From assembly GCA_964632995.1 (NCBI GenBank), contig CAZWDL010000228.1, positions 1 to 5,016 on the forward strand: 5,016 bases of DNA. The letters run 5' to 3'. Made by a program: the position numbers and the translations under genes. The notes under the pieces were generated by a model that worked only from the letters and a program-made list of their open reading frames with translations, did not search any database and was not told where the DNA came from. Below, piece by piece: positions 1 to 5,016 of this stretch. Source of the stretch: CAZWDL01 sp964632995 (GTDB taxonomy: Bacteria > Bacteroidota > Bacteroidia > Chitinophagales > Saprospiraceae). Every line of letters starts with the position of its first letter. The stretch's first letter is position 1.

Positions 1-592
1 AAGCCGCTACGTCGCCGATTTCATCCGGCGTTCCCATTCTGCCGGAAGGAATGGTATTGAGCATCGCGTCGTAGAAGGGCCGGTTTTGCGCTTTCGTCAG
101 TTCCCAGAGCCCACCGCTAAATTCGACGGAACCGGGTGCGATGGTATTCACCCGGATGTGTTTCGGGGCCAGTTGAATAGCCAGCGTTTTGGAGTAACTG
201 ATCAGGGCGGCCTTGGCCGCAGCGTACGCAGGCGGCGAGCCGGCTTCCAGGCCGGATACGGAGGAGATAAACAGAATATTCCCACTACCGGCTTCGATCA
301 TCCAGGGAACCACTTTCCGCGTCGCTCGCACACTACCCATCAGGTCGACGTTGATCGAGGTGTCCCAGTCGGTATATTCATCCCCGAGACTTAATGCGGA
401 AACATTATTAACGAGGATGTCTACACTCCCTAATTCGCTGTTGACCGAATCAATAAAAGATTCCAGTTGTTCCGGATCGCCGACATCGAAAGGCTGGGCG
501 TAAACCCGTACTCCCTTTTCGGCCATCTCTTCTTCAGCGGCCCGGAGTGCGGCTTCTCCCCGCGCGCAAATAGCAACGTTTACGCCTGCTTC
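1..592 (-). pseudogene. Short-chain dehydrogenase/reductase (SDR) missing its N-terminus; C-terminus off the window
   Basis: Reading leftward from about 592, the frame encodes some 197 residues beginning EAGVNVAICARGEAAL. Visible classical SDR landmarks are the DVGDPEQ segment, NNVSA in place of the usual NNAG, ISSVSG with the catalytic Ser at 263-265, YAAAK with Tyr at 224-226 and Lys at 212-214 (Tyr 13 residues after Ser), and RVNTIAPGSVEF. These proteins are NAD(P)-dependent oxidoreductases. The first roughly 20-30 residues, which carry the TGxxxGIG cofactor motif, are absent: upstream of 584-592 the DNA switches to the 3' end of an NTF2-like gene. The frame stays open into that fragment, but it offers only a GTG there (about 636) or an internal ATG at 524-526, and neither restores the glycine motif. 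The last 30 or so residues would lie left of base 1. It is most likely a non-functional remnant, though a misassembled intact gene is possible. The substrate is unknown. Confidence 0.85.
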
Positions 593-793
593 GTATCCGT
601 AAACTGCTGGAAGCCGATGATCTTGCCATCCCGCAGTGTCCACAGGTGGGCCGTTTGCGAGTCGATCATCTTGCCCGTTGCTTTGTGTTTCGCCTGGTAG
701 CGCAGGGTGGCCAGCACCTTATTCTCCGCCATCTCGTGTAGTTGGATGTCGGTCAGGTTCCAGTACGCCCACTCGGCGCCGATGCGGGCAAAG
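584..793 (-). pseudogene. 3'-terminal fragment of a SnoaL/NTF2-like gene (partial second copy)
   Basis: The minus strand here encodes 70 residues, from FARIGAEWAYWNL to QFTDTKQA, ending at a TAA. They match residues 348-417 of the 422-residue triple-domain protein at 1367-2635: 64 of 70 residues are identical, with no gaps. This is only the second half of one NTF2-like domain, with no start codon, signal peptide or first half. The TAA stop is created at the junction: the third codon position and onward come from the SDR sequence, whereas the full gene continues GEAVR-stop. It directly abuts the decapitated SDR on its 3' side and a hairpin on its 5' side, and is almost certainly non-functional as a gene. 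Confidence 0.85.
584..793 (-). repeat. Direct repeat, copy 1 (partner at 1386-1595)
   Basis: Bases 584-793 align without gaps to 1386-1595 at a constant offset of 802. I count 17 mismatches, about 92% identity. Similarity stops sharply at both ends: base 583 already differs, and after 793 the sequences are unrelated. The copies are in the same orientation, so recombination between them could delete the 147-residue gene in between. Ten of the mismatches fall in codons that change the residue and seven are synonymous, so the copies have diverged for some time and are not a fresh duplication. Confidence 0.93.
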
Positions 794-797
794 GATA

Positions 798-835
798 GCC
801 GCCGTGGAGCCCCTTACGGGCACTCCAACGGCGGC
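798..835 (-). terminator. Strong stem-loop after the 147-residue gene, possible terminator
   Basis: An inverted repeat pairs 798-805 (GCCGCCGT) with 828-835 (ACGGCGGC). Inside it, GGAG at 806-809 pairs with CTCC at 823-826, and C/G pairs close a TTAC-type loop near 814-817. One A at 827 is bulged. It starts seven bases after the stop codon at 843-845 on the minus strand, the expected place for a transcription terminator. The run of T after the stem on that strand is weak (TATCCTTT); on the plus strand a TTTT follows a few bases later. It could instead be a REP-like palindrome, since it lies five bases from the edge of the duplicated fragment. Confidence 0.5.
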
Positions 836-842
836 ATTGGTT

Positions 843-1286
843 TTACTCCGGGATCACCTCTATGCTGCTCAGCAGCCACCGGCCGTCAACTTTTACAGCT
901 TGGTGGTTGAAGCGGCCCTTGAAGGTCGTAGTCTCGCCGGTCTCCTTGTTGGTCATCGTTTGTGTGAAGCTACCTTTCGTACTCGCCTTGCCGTCGGAGA
1001 GCAGGGTGACGACCATGTCGTCGGCGAACTCGATAGAGCCCGTTTGGGCCGCGAAGGTTCTTGCCCAATTCGCCTCTACCTCGGCGCGAGTGACCGTGCT
1101 AACGCTGCCATCGTCGTTGACAAAATCAACCCGCTCGGCATGTACAGCGGCCAAGGCTGCTGCGTCGCCGCGCTCGAAGGCGGCTTTCCAAGCGTTGCCT
1201 AAGGCGGCTATCTCAGCGTCGATGTCTTGGGCTTGCATGCTGACAGCGGTCAAGAGCAATGCGGTAAGCAAAATGAAATTTTTCAT
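843..1286 (-). CDS. Exported single-domain DUF4440/SnoaL-like (NTF2 superfamily) protein
   Basis: The protein has 147 residues. Residues 1-20 form a typical Bacteroidota signal peptide (KN, then FILLTALLLTAV, ending SMQAQ before D21), so it is probably exported to the periplasm. Residues 23-145 look like one DUF4440/NTF2-like domain: a helical start with NAWKAAFERGDAAALAAVHAERVDFV (the 'W..A...GD...L.......D.....' pattern), then strands ending VDGRWLLSSIEVIP, the usual 'G.W.i......p' finish. NTF2-like domains are cone-shaped ligand-binding or small enzymatic folds, and no catalytic residues can be assigned confidently. The ATG at 1284-1286 is chosen because the signal peptide follows directly. 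The 80-bp gap after the triple-domain gene contains a hairpin and a tandem repeat, so it may be transcribed separately. The family is likely; the function is unknown. Confidence 0.9.
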   Translation of the reverse strand: MKNFILLTALLLTAVSMQAQDIDAEIAALGNAWKAAFERGDAAALAAVHAERVDFVNDDGSVSTVTRAEVEANWARTFAAQTGSIEFADDMVVTLLSDGKASTKGSFTQTMTNKETGETTTFKGRFNHQAVKVDGRWLLSSIEVIPE

Positions 1287-1316
1287 GGTTTGAAAATTTT
1301 ATGGTTTGAAAATTTA
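1285..1316 (-). repeat. 16-bp tandem duplication at the translation start of the 147-residue gene
   Basis: The unit atggtttgaaaatttt (plus strand) occurs at 1285-1300 and again at 1301-1316 with a single mismatch at the last base. On the coding strand this places TTTTCAAACCAT twice in a row, the second copy running into the start codon (CAAACCATG), the first reading CAAACCATA. It duplicates the immediate ribosome-binding leader but provides only one ATG. Confidence 0.85.
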
Positions 1317-1325
1317 CGTTTTGTA

Positions 1326-1356
1326 GTTATCGGATCATTCCAAATTGTCCGATAAC
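1326..1356 (-). terminator. Inverted repeat between the 422- and 147-residue genes, possible terminator or leader hairpin
   Basis: GTTATCGGA at 1326-1334 pairs perfectly with TCCGATAAC at 1348-1356, giving a 9-bp stem with a 13-base loop. It begins about 10 bases after the TGA stop (1367-1369) of the upstream gene on the minus strand and ends about 40 bases before the next ATG. There is no T-run after the stem on either strand, so a classical Rho-independent terminator is doubtful. An mRNA-stabilising hairpin or an operator for a dimeric regulator would fit equally well. Confidence 0.4.
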
Positions 1357-1366
1357 AACTAAGAAC

Positions 1367-2635
1367 TCATCTCACTGCCTCCCCGGCCTGCTTCGTATCC
1401 GTAAACTGCTGGAAGGCCACGATCTTGCCGTCTTTCAGCGTCCACAAGTGGGCCGTTTGCGAGTCGATCGTCTTGCCCGTCGCTTTGTGTTTCGCCTGGT
1501 AGCGCAGGGTGGCCAGCACTTTATTACCCGCCATGTCGTGCAGTTGGATGTCGGTCAGGTTCCAGTACGCCCACTCGGCGCCGATGCGGGCGAAGACGCC
1601 GTTCAGTACGGCATCGGGGCCGATGTAGGGATTGTTGTCGGCGTAAGGGAAGCTCTCGGCCTCGTTCCAGACGATGTCGGCGGCCATTGGGGCCAGGGCG
1701 GCGGGAATATCCCCTTCGGCAAAGGCTTGGTACAGTCCGTCCACCACGGCTACGTTGCCCGGTGCCGACACGGCGCCCATTTGCGATAGTACCGCCATAT
1801 TATCCATGAAGTCCCGTTCCTCGGCAATTCGGCCGTCGGGGCTCATGCGGATGATCGTGCTGCCGCTGAATTCGACTTCGTTACCCGAGGCCGGGACACC
1901 GAAGAAGTCGCCCGTGTGCTTACCCCGGAACGTCCAGTGTTTCGTCAGCTGGTCGTCTTCGCCGAAGATGTTATTGATGGTAAATTCGTAGTCGGAAAAG
2001 GCCGACAGCAGGGTCTTGTAGAAATCCGCCATTCCCTCAATGCCGACGACATTTTCCGGCTCGGCGTGCATAACCACGTCGGTGGTGAAGCGCTCTTCGT
2101 TGAAAAGGTCCATCTCCCCGTCGTTGATGATCCGGTCCCAGGTCTCGGTGTACCGTTCGATGTTGGCGGCCACGGTGGGGTCTTTATGCGCCGGCTCAGT
2201 CAGTATGGATTTGGCGATTTTCCACTCGCCGTTTTCTTTCTGCATGGTGTTGGCGTAGCGGCCGTGGCGGTCGATTTCGATATCGTACACATGTGAGACG
2301 CCATAGATCTCATAGGTGCCGGTGGCCACCCAGGCCTGCTCGGCATCCGACCGGTGCAGCCCGCTCTGTTTGATCAACACCGTGACGTCGTTGTCCCGGA
2401 ACTGTTCGGCCAATTCGGCAGCGATGTTTTCGGCCCCCTCGATCCGTTCGCCTTCCGGGTCGATGCGTACAGCATCGGCCGTATACATTTTCTCGAGGGC
2501 GGCGTGGTCGCCGGTGTTGTAGGCGGCCATGTAGTGGCGGGCGAAGGTCCGCATGGCGGCTTCATTCGTGGCGGATTGCGCTTGCAGTAGCGTGGTGCAG
2601 CCCAGTAGGGCAGCACAGAATAGTAGCTTTTTCAT
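1367..2635 (-). CDS. Exported protein with three tandem NTF2/SnoaL-like domains
   Basis: The protein has 422 residues. Residues 1-20 are a signal peptide (MKKLLFCAALLGC, ending LQAQ). Domain 1 (about 24-148) is DUF4440-like, with YMAAYNTGDHAALEKMYTADAV and the ending NGEWKIAKSI. Domain 2 (about 155-288) resembles SnoaL-type polyketide/ester cyclases: HTGDFFGVPASGNEVEFSG at 240-258, then DGRIAEERDFMDNMAVLSQMG. Domain 3 (about 292-418) is SnoaL_2-like, with AFAEGDIPAALAPMAADIVW and LWTLKDGKIVAFQQFTDT. Single-domain family members are usually about 120-150 residues, so this is a three-domain fusion. The domains differ from one another, so it was not built by recent internal duplication. The start at 2633-2635 sits directly before the signal peptide. 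It lies 45 bp after the lipoprotein gene, consistent with one operon. Its last 70 codons recur at 584-793. A ligand-binding or small-molecule enzyme role in the periplasm is inferred; the substrate is unknown. Confidence 0.92.
   Translation of the reverse strand: MKKLLFCAALLGCTTLLQAQSATNEAAMRTFARHYMAAYNTGDHAALEKMYTADAVRIDPEGERIEGAENIAAELAEQFRDNDVTVLIKQSGLHRSDAEQAWVATGTYEIYGVSHVYDIEIDRHGRYANTMQKENGEWKIAKSILTEPAHKDPTVAANIERYTETWDRIINDGEMDLFNEERFTTDVVMHAEPENVVGIEGMADFYKTLLSAFSDYEFTINNIFGEDDQLTKHWTFRGKHTGDFFGVPASGNEVEFSGSTIIRMSPDGRIAEERDFMDNMAVLSQMGAVSAPGNVAVVDGLYQAFAEGDIPAALAPMAADIVWNEAESFPYADNNPYIGPDAVLNGVFARIGAEWAYWNLTDIQLHDMAGNKVLATLRYQAKHKATGKTIDSQTAHLWTLKDGKIVAFQQFTDTKQAGEAVR
1386..1595 (-). 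repeat. Direct repeat, copy 2 (inside the triple-domain gene; partner at 584-793)
   Basis: This stretch codes for residues 348-417 of the 422-residue protein and is the intact-context copy of the 210-bp repeat. The shared block ends at GCCTGCTTC (1386-1394). Beyond it this copy continues into GGGGAGGCAGTG, the true end of the gene, while the partner continues into SDR sequence. Confidence 0.93.
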
Positions 2636-2680
2636 AGTAAAATTAGTTTTAAAGTTGTTTGTGATTGGATAAGAATAATC

Positions 2681-3469
2681 TTACTCCACCCGATTCATCC
2701 GGCGGTAGATCTCTACGGCTTTGATCTCCTCGTAGAGCGGGCCGAGTTTTTCGCTGGCCGCCACCCAGGCCGGGCTCTCGTGGATGGCCTGGTAGGCTTC
2801 CTCGCTGGGCCAGACGCCCTCGAAGAAGTAGCGGTAATCCGCCGGCTCATCCTCGGCGGTTTTGTACAGGAAATAGCCGGAATTGGGGTAGCCCATATCC
2901 GCGATGATGCCGTTCATCTCCCGGAGTGCGGCCGACCATTCCGCCTCGGTCACGCTGGCGGGCATATCGAACAGGTGGAGGCTTTTCCTACTGGCGGGGG
3001 GCGGGGCGGCGTCCTCGTTATAGATCTCCCGGGCACACAGGTACTGATCGCCCTGCTTTTCCCATACGACCATGTACTTGCCCGTACCCGTAACCTGGCC
3101 GGCGGCATCCCGGTAGGTCGATTGGCCGGTCTCCGTTACGGTGTTGCCGTTGGCGTACACATCCAGCACTTCGAAGGAAAAGGTCATGCCGGGGGACATG
3201 CCGGCAAACTCCTTCTGCTGGTTTTCCCGGATCGCGTCCTTACCGGAGACTAACGGTCTATGGTTGGGCATGACCACCGCGTCTTCGGTATACATGGTCA
3301 TGAGGGCGTCGAGATCCCGGGCGTTCATTGCGGTAGCCCAGGCGTCTTCCCGGGCCTGGATTTCCGTCTTGATTTGTGCCAGATCGGCCGTTGCTTCGCC
3401 GGGTTGCTGGCAGGCGGTGAAAGAGAATAGGCAGGCTACTGCCAGAATGAAAAAATGATGAAGTTTCAT
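2681..3469 (-). CDS. Lipoprotein with a DUF4440/NTF2-like domain fused to a C-terminal dimeric alpha-beta-barrel-like domain
   Basis: The protein has 262 residues. It opens with a lipoprotein signal peptide (MKLHHFFILAVACLFSFTAC), with Cys20 as the probable lipidated residue, so it should be membrane-anchored. Residues about 30-150 form a DUF4440-type NTF2-like domain: REDAWATAMNARDLDALMTMYTEDAVVMP, GKDAIREN, then TGKYMVVWEKQGDQYLCAREIYN. A proline-rich linker (AAPPPASR, 154-161) leads to residues 162-258, whose pattern (strand KSLHLFDMP, helix, strand GYFLYKT, YRYFFEGVWPSEEAYQAIHESPAW, final strand AVEIYRRM) resembles antibiotic-monooxygenase/NIPSNAP-like ferredoxin folds. That second assignment is by pattern only. 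The start at 3467-3469 is fixed by the signal peptide. It lies 40 bp after the broken receptor gene and 45 bp before the triple NTF2-like gene. The function is unknown. Confidence 0.9.
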   Translation of the reverse strand: MKLHHFFILAVACLFSFTACQQPGEATADLAQIKTEIQAREDAWATAMNARDLDALMTMYTEDAVVMPNHRPLVSGKDAIRENQQKEFAGMSPGMTFSFEVLDVYANGNTVTETGQSTYRDAAGQVTGTGKYMVVWEKQGDQYLCAREIYNEDAAPPPASRKSLHLFDMPASVTEAEWSAALREMNGIIADMGYPNSGYFLYKTAEDEPADYRYFFEGVWPSEEAYQAIHESPAWVAASEKLGPLYEEIKAVEIYRRMNRVE

Positions 3470-3479
3470 GATGAAGTTT
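3455..3479 (-). repeat. 12-bp tandem repeat spanning the start codon of the lipoprotein gene
   Basis: ATGATGAAGTTT (plus strand) occurs at 3455-3466 and 3468-3479, separated by one base. On the coding strand this reads AAACTTCATCAT twice, with the start codon at 3467-3469 lying at the boundary. It therefore duplicates the first five or so codons into the leader. No second in-frame ATG results. Confidence 0.8.
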
Positions 3480-3509
3480 TTAGTTGAGAATAATGAATAC
3501 CGGGGCGGC

Positions 3510-4912
3510 CTAATTCCCCACCCGCGCCCGCTCCTCCTGCGAACCCGTCTCCCGATTGCGCTGGCTTTTCATTTTGCGGTTGCCGAAGTTGTGGTTGAAG
3601 CTGACTTTCACCGTCGGTTGGGCGAACAGGAAGTTGCCGCTGAAGCGCTGCTGCAACTCGGGGATGTCCGAAGATATCCGCATGCGCATCGTGTCGAAGA
3701 TGTTATCCACGCCGAGCCGCAGGGTGGAGTTGCCCTCCGCGAATTTTTTCTGGATACCCATGTTGACGACACCGAAGGCCTTCATGATGTAAGCCCCGGA
3801 GAGGGATCCGGAATTGTAAAAACCGCTGACTTCCAGCGTCAGATCACTGGGCAGGGTGAAGGTATGGGAAGAAAATACGTTCACGCTGCCGAGTTCCACG
3901 AAGGCGAGCAGGTCATCTTGGTAGATCCCGGCCCGCTGCCAGAGCCCGGCGGCGTTGACGAACACATCCCACCAGGGCCGTGGTTGCGCTGTAGTGGGCT
4001 GCGCAGGCTGGAAGTGGTGGTTCGGTACAATTCGTCTTGCAATACGATGCTTCGATCGAATTGAAAATCCTGCTCCCGCGCATCCCGCAGGTAGCCATAA
4101 TCTCCGTACAAGTTGATTTTTCCCTTCCGGAAATTGAAATTCACCCCGGCGTTGCCTGTCTCGCCCTTGCCGTAACCGGCCGACAGGGAATAAGAGCCGT
4201 TCAGGCCTTCGTTCGGGTTGCTTTTCAACACGATGTTGATGTAGCCGGCATTGCCTTCGGCATCGAATCTCGCGGGAGGGGTCGAGTAGATCTCGATCTT
4301 CTCGATGTTGTCGGCGCTCATGCCGGCCAGCAATTGGACCACGGCACTGGCGGACATATAGTTGATGCGGCCGTTGATCATGACCACGACTCCGCTTTTA
4401 CCACTGATGGAAACGGCGTTATTCCGCCGGTCCACCACGATGCCGGGCGAGCGTTCGAGCACTTCCAGTGCCGTGCTGCCGGCCGTAGTGATGGTGTTGG
4501 CCACGTTGACTACCAGGTGGTCGACCTTGGCTTCGAACAGTGGTTTCTTGGCTACGACCTCCACTTCGCTGAGTAGGGTGGAATTTTCCCGCAGTGCTTG
4601 GGTGCCCATTTCCTGGGTTCCGGGGGCGCCGTCCAGGATCAGGGGCGGGTAGCGAAATTCTTCGTATCCGATCAGGTTGATCGCCATCACGTACTCGCCG
4701 GCGGATAGCCTGTCCACGCCATCCTCTCCACTAACCTGCCCTTTGACCAGGCTGGAATCGGAAGCGCTTAGCAATAACACGTTGGCGTAGGGAAGCGGAG
4801 TCCCGTCGGAGGTGACGACGGTACCGACGATGCGATTTTGGGCCGGCAATTGCACGCCGTGCTCCACTATGATAAATAGCGCGAGGAAGTAAAACCTGGT
4901 GTGGTTTTTCAT
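3510..4912 (-). pseudogene. TonB-dependent-receptor-type outer membrane beta-barrel gene with internal deletion and frameshift
   Basis: The 5' part (4912 to about 3983) encodes about 310 receptor residues: a signal peptide ending near QLPAQ (residue 25), a CarboxypepD_reg-like domain (27-108; IVGTVVTSDGTPLPYANV, then INLIGYEE), a plug (115-230; LLSEVEVVAKKP, LERSPGIVVD, VVMINGR, IEKIEIYSTPPARFDAEGNAGYINIVLK) and the first barrel strands to about SPLQRN. That frame then gives low-complexity residues and stops at 3881-3883. A different frame from about 3985 to 3510 encodes the family's C-terminus: RPWWDVFVNAAGLWQ, then LRLGVDNIFDTMRMRI and VSFNHNFGNRKMKSQRNRETGS. The parts give about 470 residues, whereas OMP_b-brl_3 receptors are usually around 800, so some 300 barrel residues are missing. 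The regulatory domain is also a few residues short near EDGVDRLSAGEY. A working receptor is very unlikely from this sequence; its ligand cannot be told. Confidence 0.88.
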
Positions 4913-4965
4913 GATATTCAGGTTGATTGGGTGAATGATGGTTTTCCAGGTAGGGGTAAAGCGGT

Positions 4966-5016
4966 TTACTCGGTCTCTTTCCGCGTTACGTAGGCAGGCA
5001 AGGGAGGTTGGCGGGC
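4966..5016 (-). CDS. Possible 3' end of an unidentified upstream gene
   Basis: One minus-strand frame is open from the right edge of the window to a TAA at 4966-4968, giving 16 residues (ARQPPLPAYVTRKETE). The charged tail would suit a protein C-terminus, and the position, about 53 bp before the receptor start, fits a preceding co-oriented gene. Sixteen codons are too few to exclude chance, and no family can be named. Confidence 0.3.
   Translation of the reverse strand, partial: ARQPPLPAYVTRKETE

Noticed and set aside
538..556. CCCGGAGTGCGGC shared between the SDR (near 540) and the lipoprotein gene (near 2922)
   Set aside because: Only 13 bp, both inside Ala/Leu/Arg-rich helices with similar codons; best explained by composition and not by a repeat family.
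798..835. Hairpin considered as an integron attC site
   Set aside because: No matching GTTRRRY/RYYYAAC core pair is present, and there is no integrase or gene-cassette structure in the window.
636..1202. Long open frame on the plus strand (188 codons) and another at 862-1293
   Set aside because: They lie antisense to the small NTF2-like gene and the repeat fragment. Their translations are rich in Arg, Pro and Ser with no domain pattern, while the minus strand gives a signal peptide and a recognisable fold.
2597..2635. Lipobox-like LLGC at residues 10-13 of the triple-domain protein
   Set aside because: The Cys is very early and the hydrophobic stretch continues past it to a good 'LQAQ' cleavage site, so ordinary secretion is more likely than lipidation. 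Not excluded.
3468..4576. Plus-strand open frames of 198 and 179 codons opposite the receptor gene
   Set aside because: They are antisense shadows in GC-rich DNA. The minus-strand frames carry clear receptor motifs (plug, TPPARFDAEGNAGYINI, C-terminal barrel).
1..5016. Mobile element, CRISPR array, tRNA or rRNA as an explanation for the rearrangements
   Set aside because: No transposase or integrase motifs, no terminal inverted repeats with target duplications, no regularly spaced repeats and no RNA-gene-like structure were seen on either strand.

Overview
This window looks like a chromosomal segment from a Bacteroidota bacterium. Three things point there: an outer-membrane beta-barrel receptor of the CarboxypepD_reg/plug/OMP_b-brl_3 kind, exported proteins whose signal peptides end in 'QAQ', and AT-rich leaders without clear Shine-Dalgarno sites. 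The coding DNA is fairly GC-rich, which would fit a Saprospiria/Lewinella-like member, but that placement is a guess. Every gene I can support lies on the minus strand, so transcription runs from the right edge to the left.

Layout in transcription order. (i) 5016-4966: possibly the last 16 codons of an unidentified gene. (ii) 4912-3510: a broken TonB-dependent-receptor-type gene. The signal peptide, regulatory-like domain, plug and first barrel strands are present, then a large internal deletion with a frame change leads directly to the barrel C-terminus. (iii) 3469-2681: a lipoprotein joining a DUF4440/NTF2-like domain to a C-terminal domain resembling a dimeric alpha-beta barrel. (iv) 2635-1367: an exported 422-residue protein made of three consecutive NTF2/SnoaL-like domains. 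(v) 1286-843: a small exported single-domain DUF4440/SnoaL-like protein, followed by a strong hairpin. (vi) 793-584: a 210-bp second copy of the 3' end of gene (iv), about 92% identical, carrying no gene start. (vii) 592-1: a short-chain dehydrogenase/reductase (SDR) whose N-terminal cofactor motif is missing and replaced by fragment (vi). Its C-terminus runs off the window.

The theme is a cluster of exported NTF2-like (SnoaL/DUF4440) domains: five intact and one partial within about 2.9 kb, on three adjacent genes with 45- and 80-bp gaps. NTF2-like folds commonly bind small hydrophobic ligands (ketosteroid isomerase, polyketide cyclase and epoxide hydrolase relatives), and SDRs often share such pathways. 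A small-molecule pathway is therefore possible, but no substrate can be read from the sequence.

The second theme is rearrangement. Both flanking genes are broken, one at a microhomology junction beside the duplicated fragment and one by internal deletion. Short tandem duplications also sit at the start codons of two genes. I see no mobile element, CRISPR array, tRNA or rRNA that would explain the rearrangements, and misassembly remains a live alternative.
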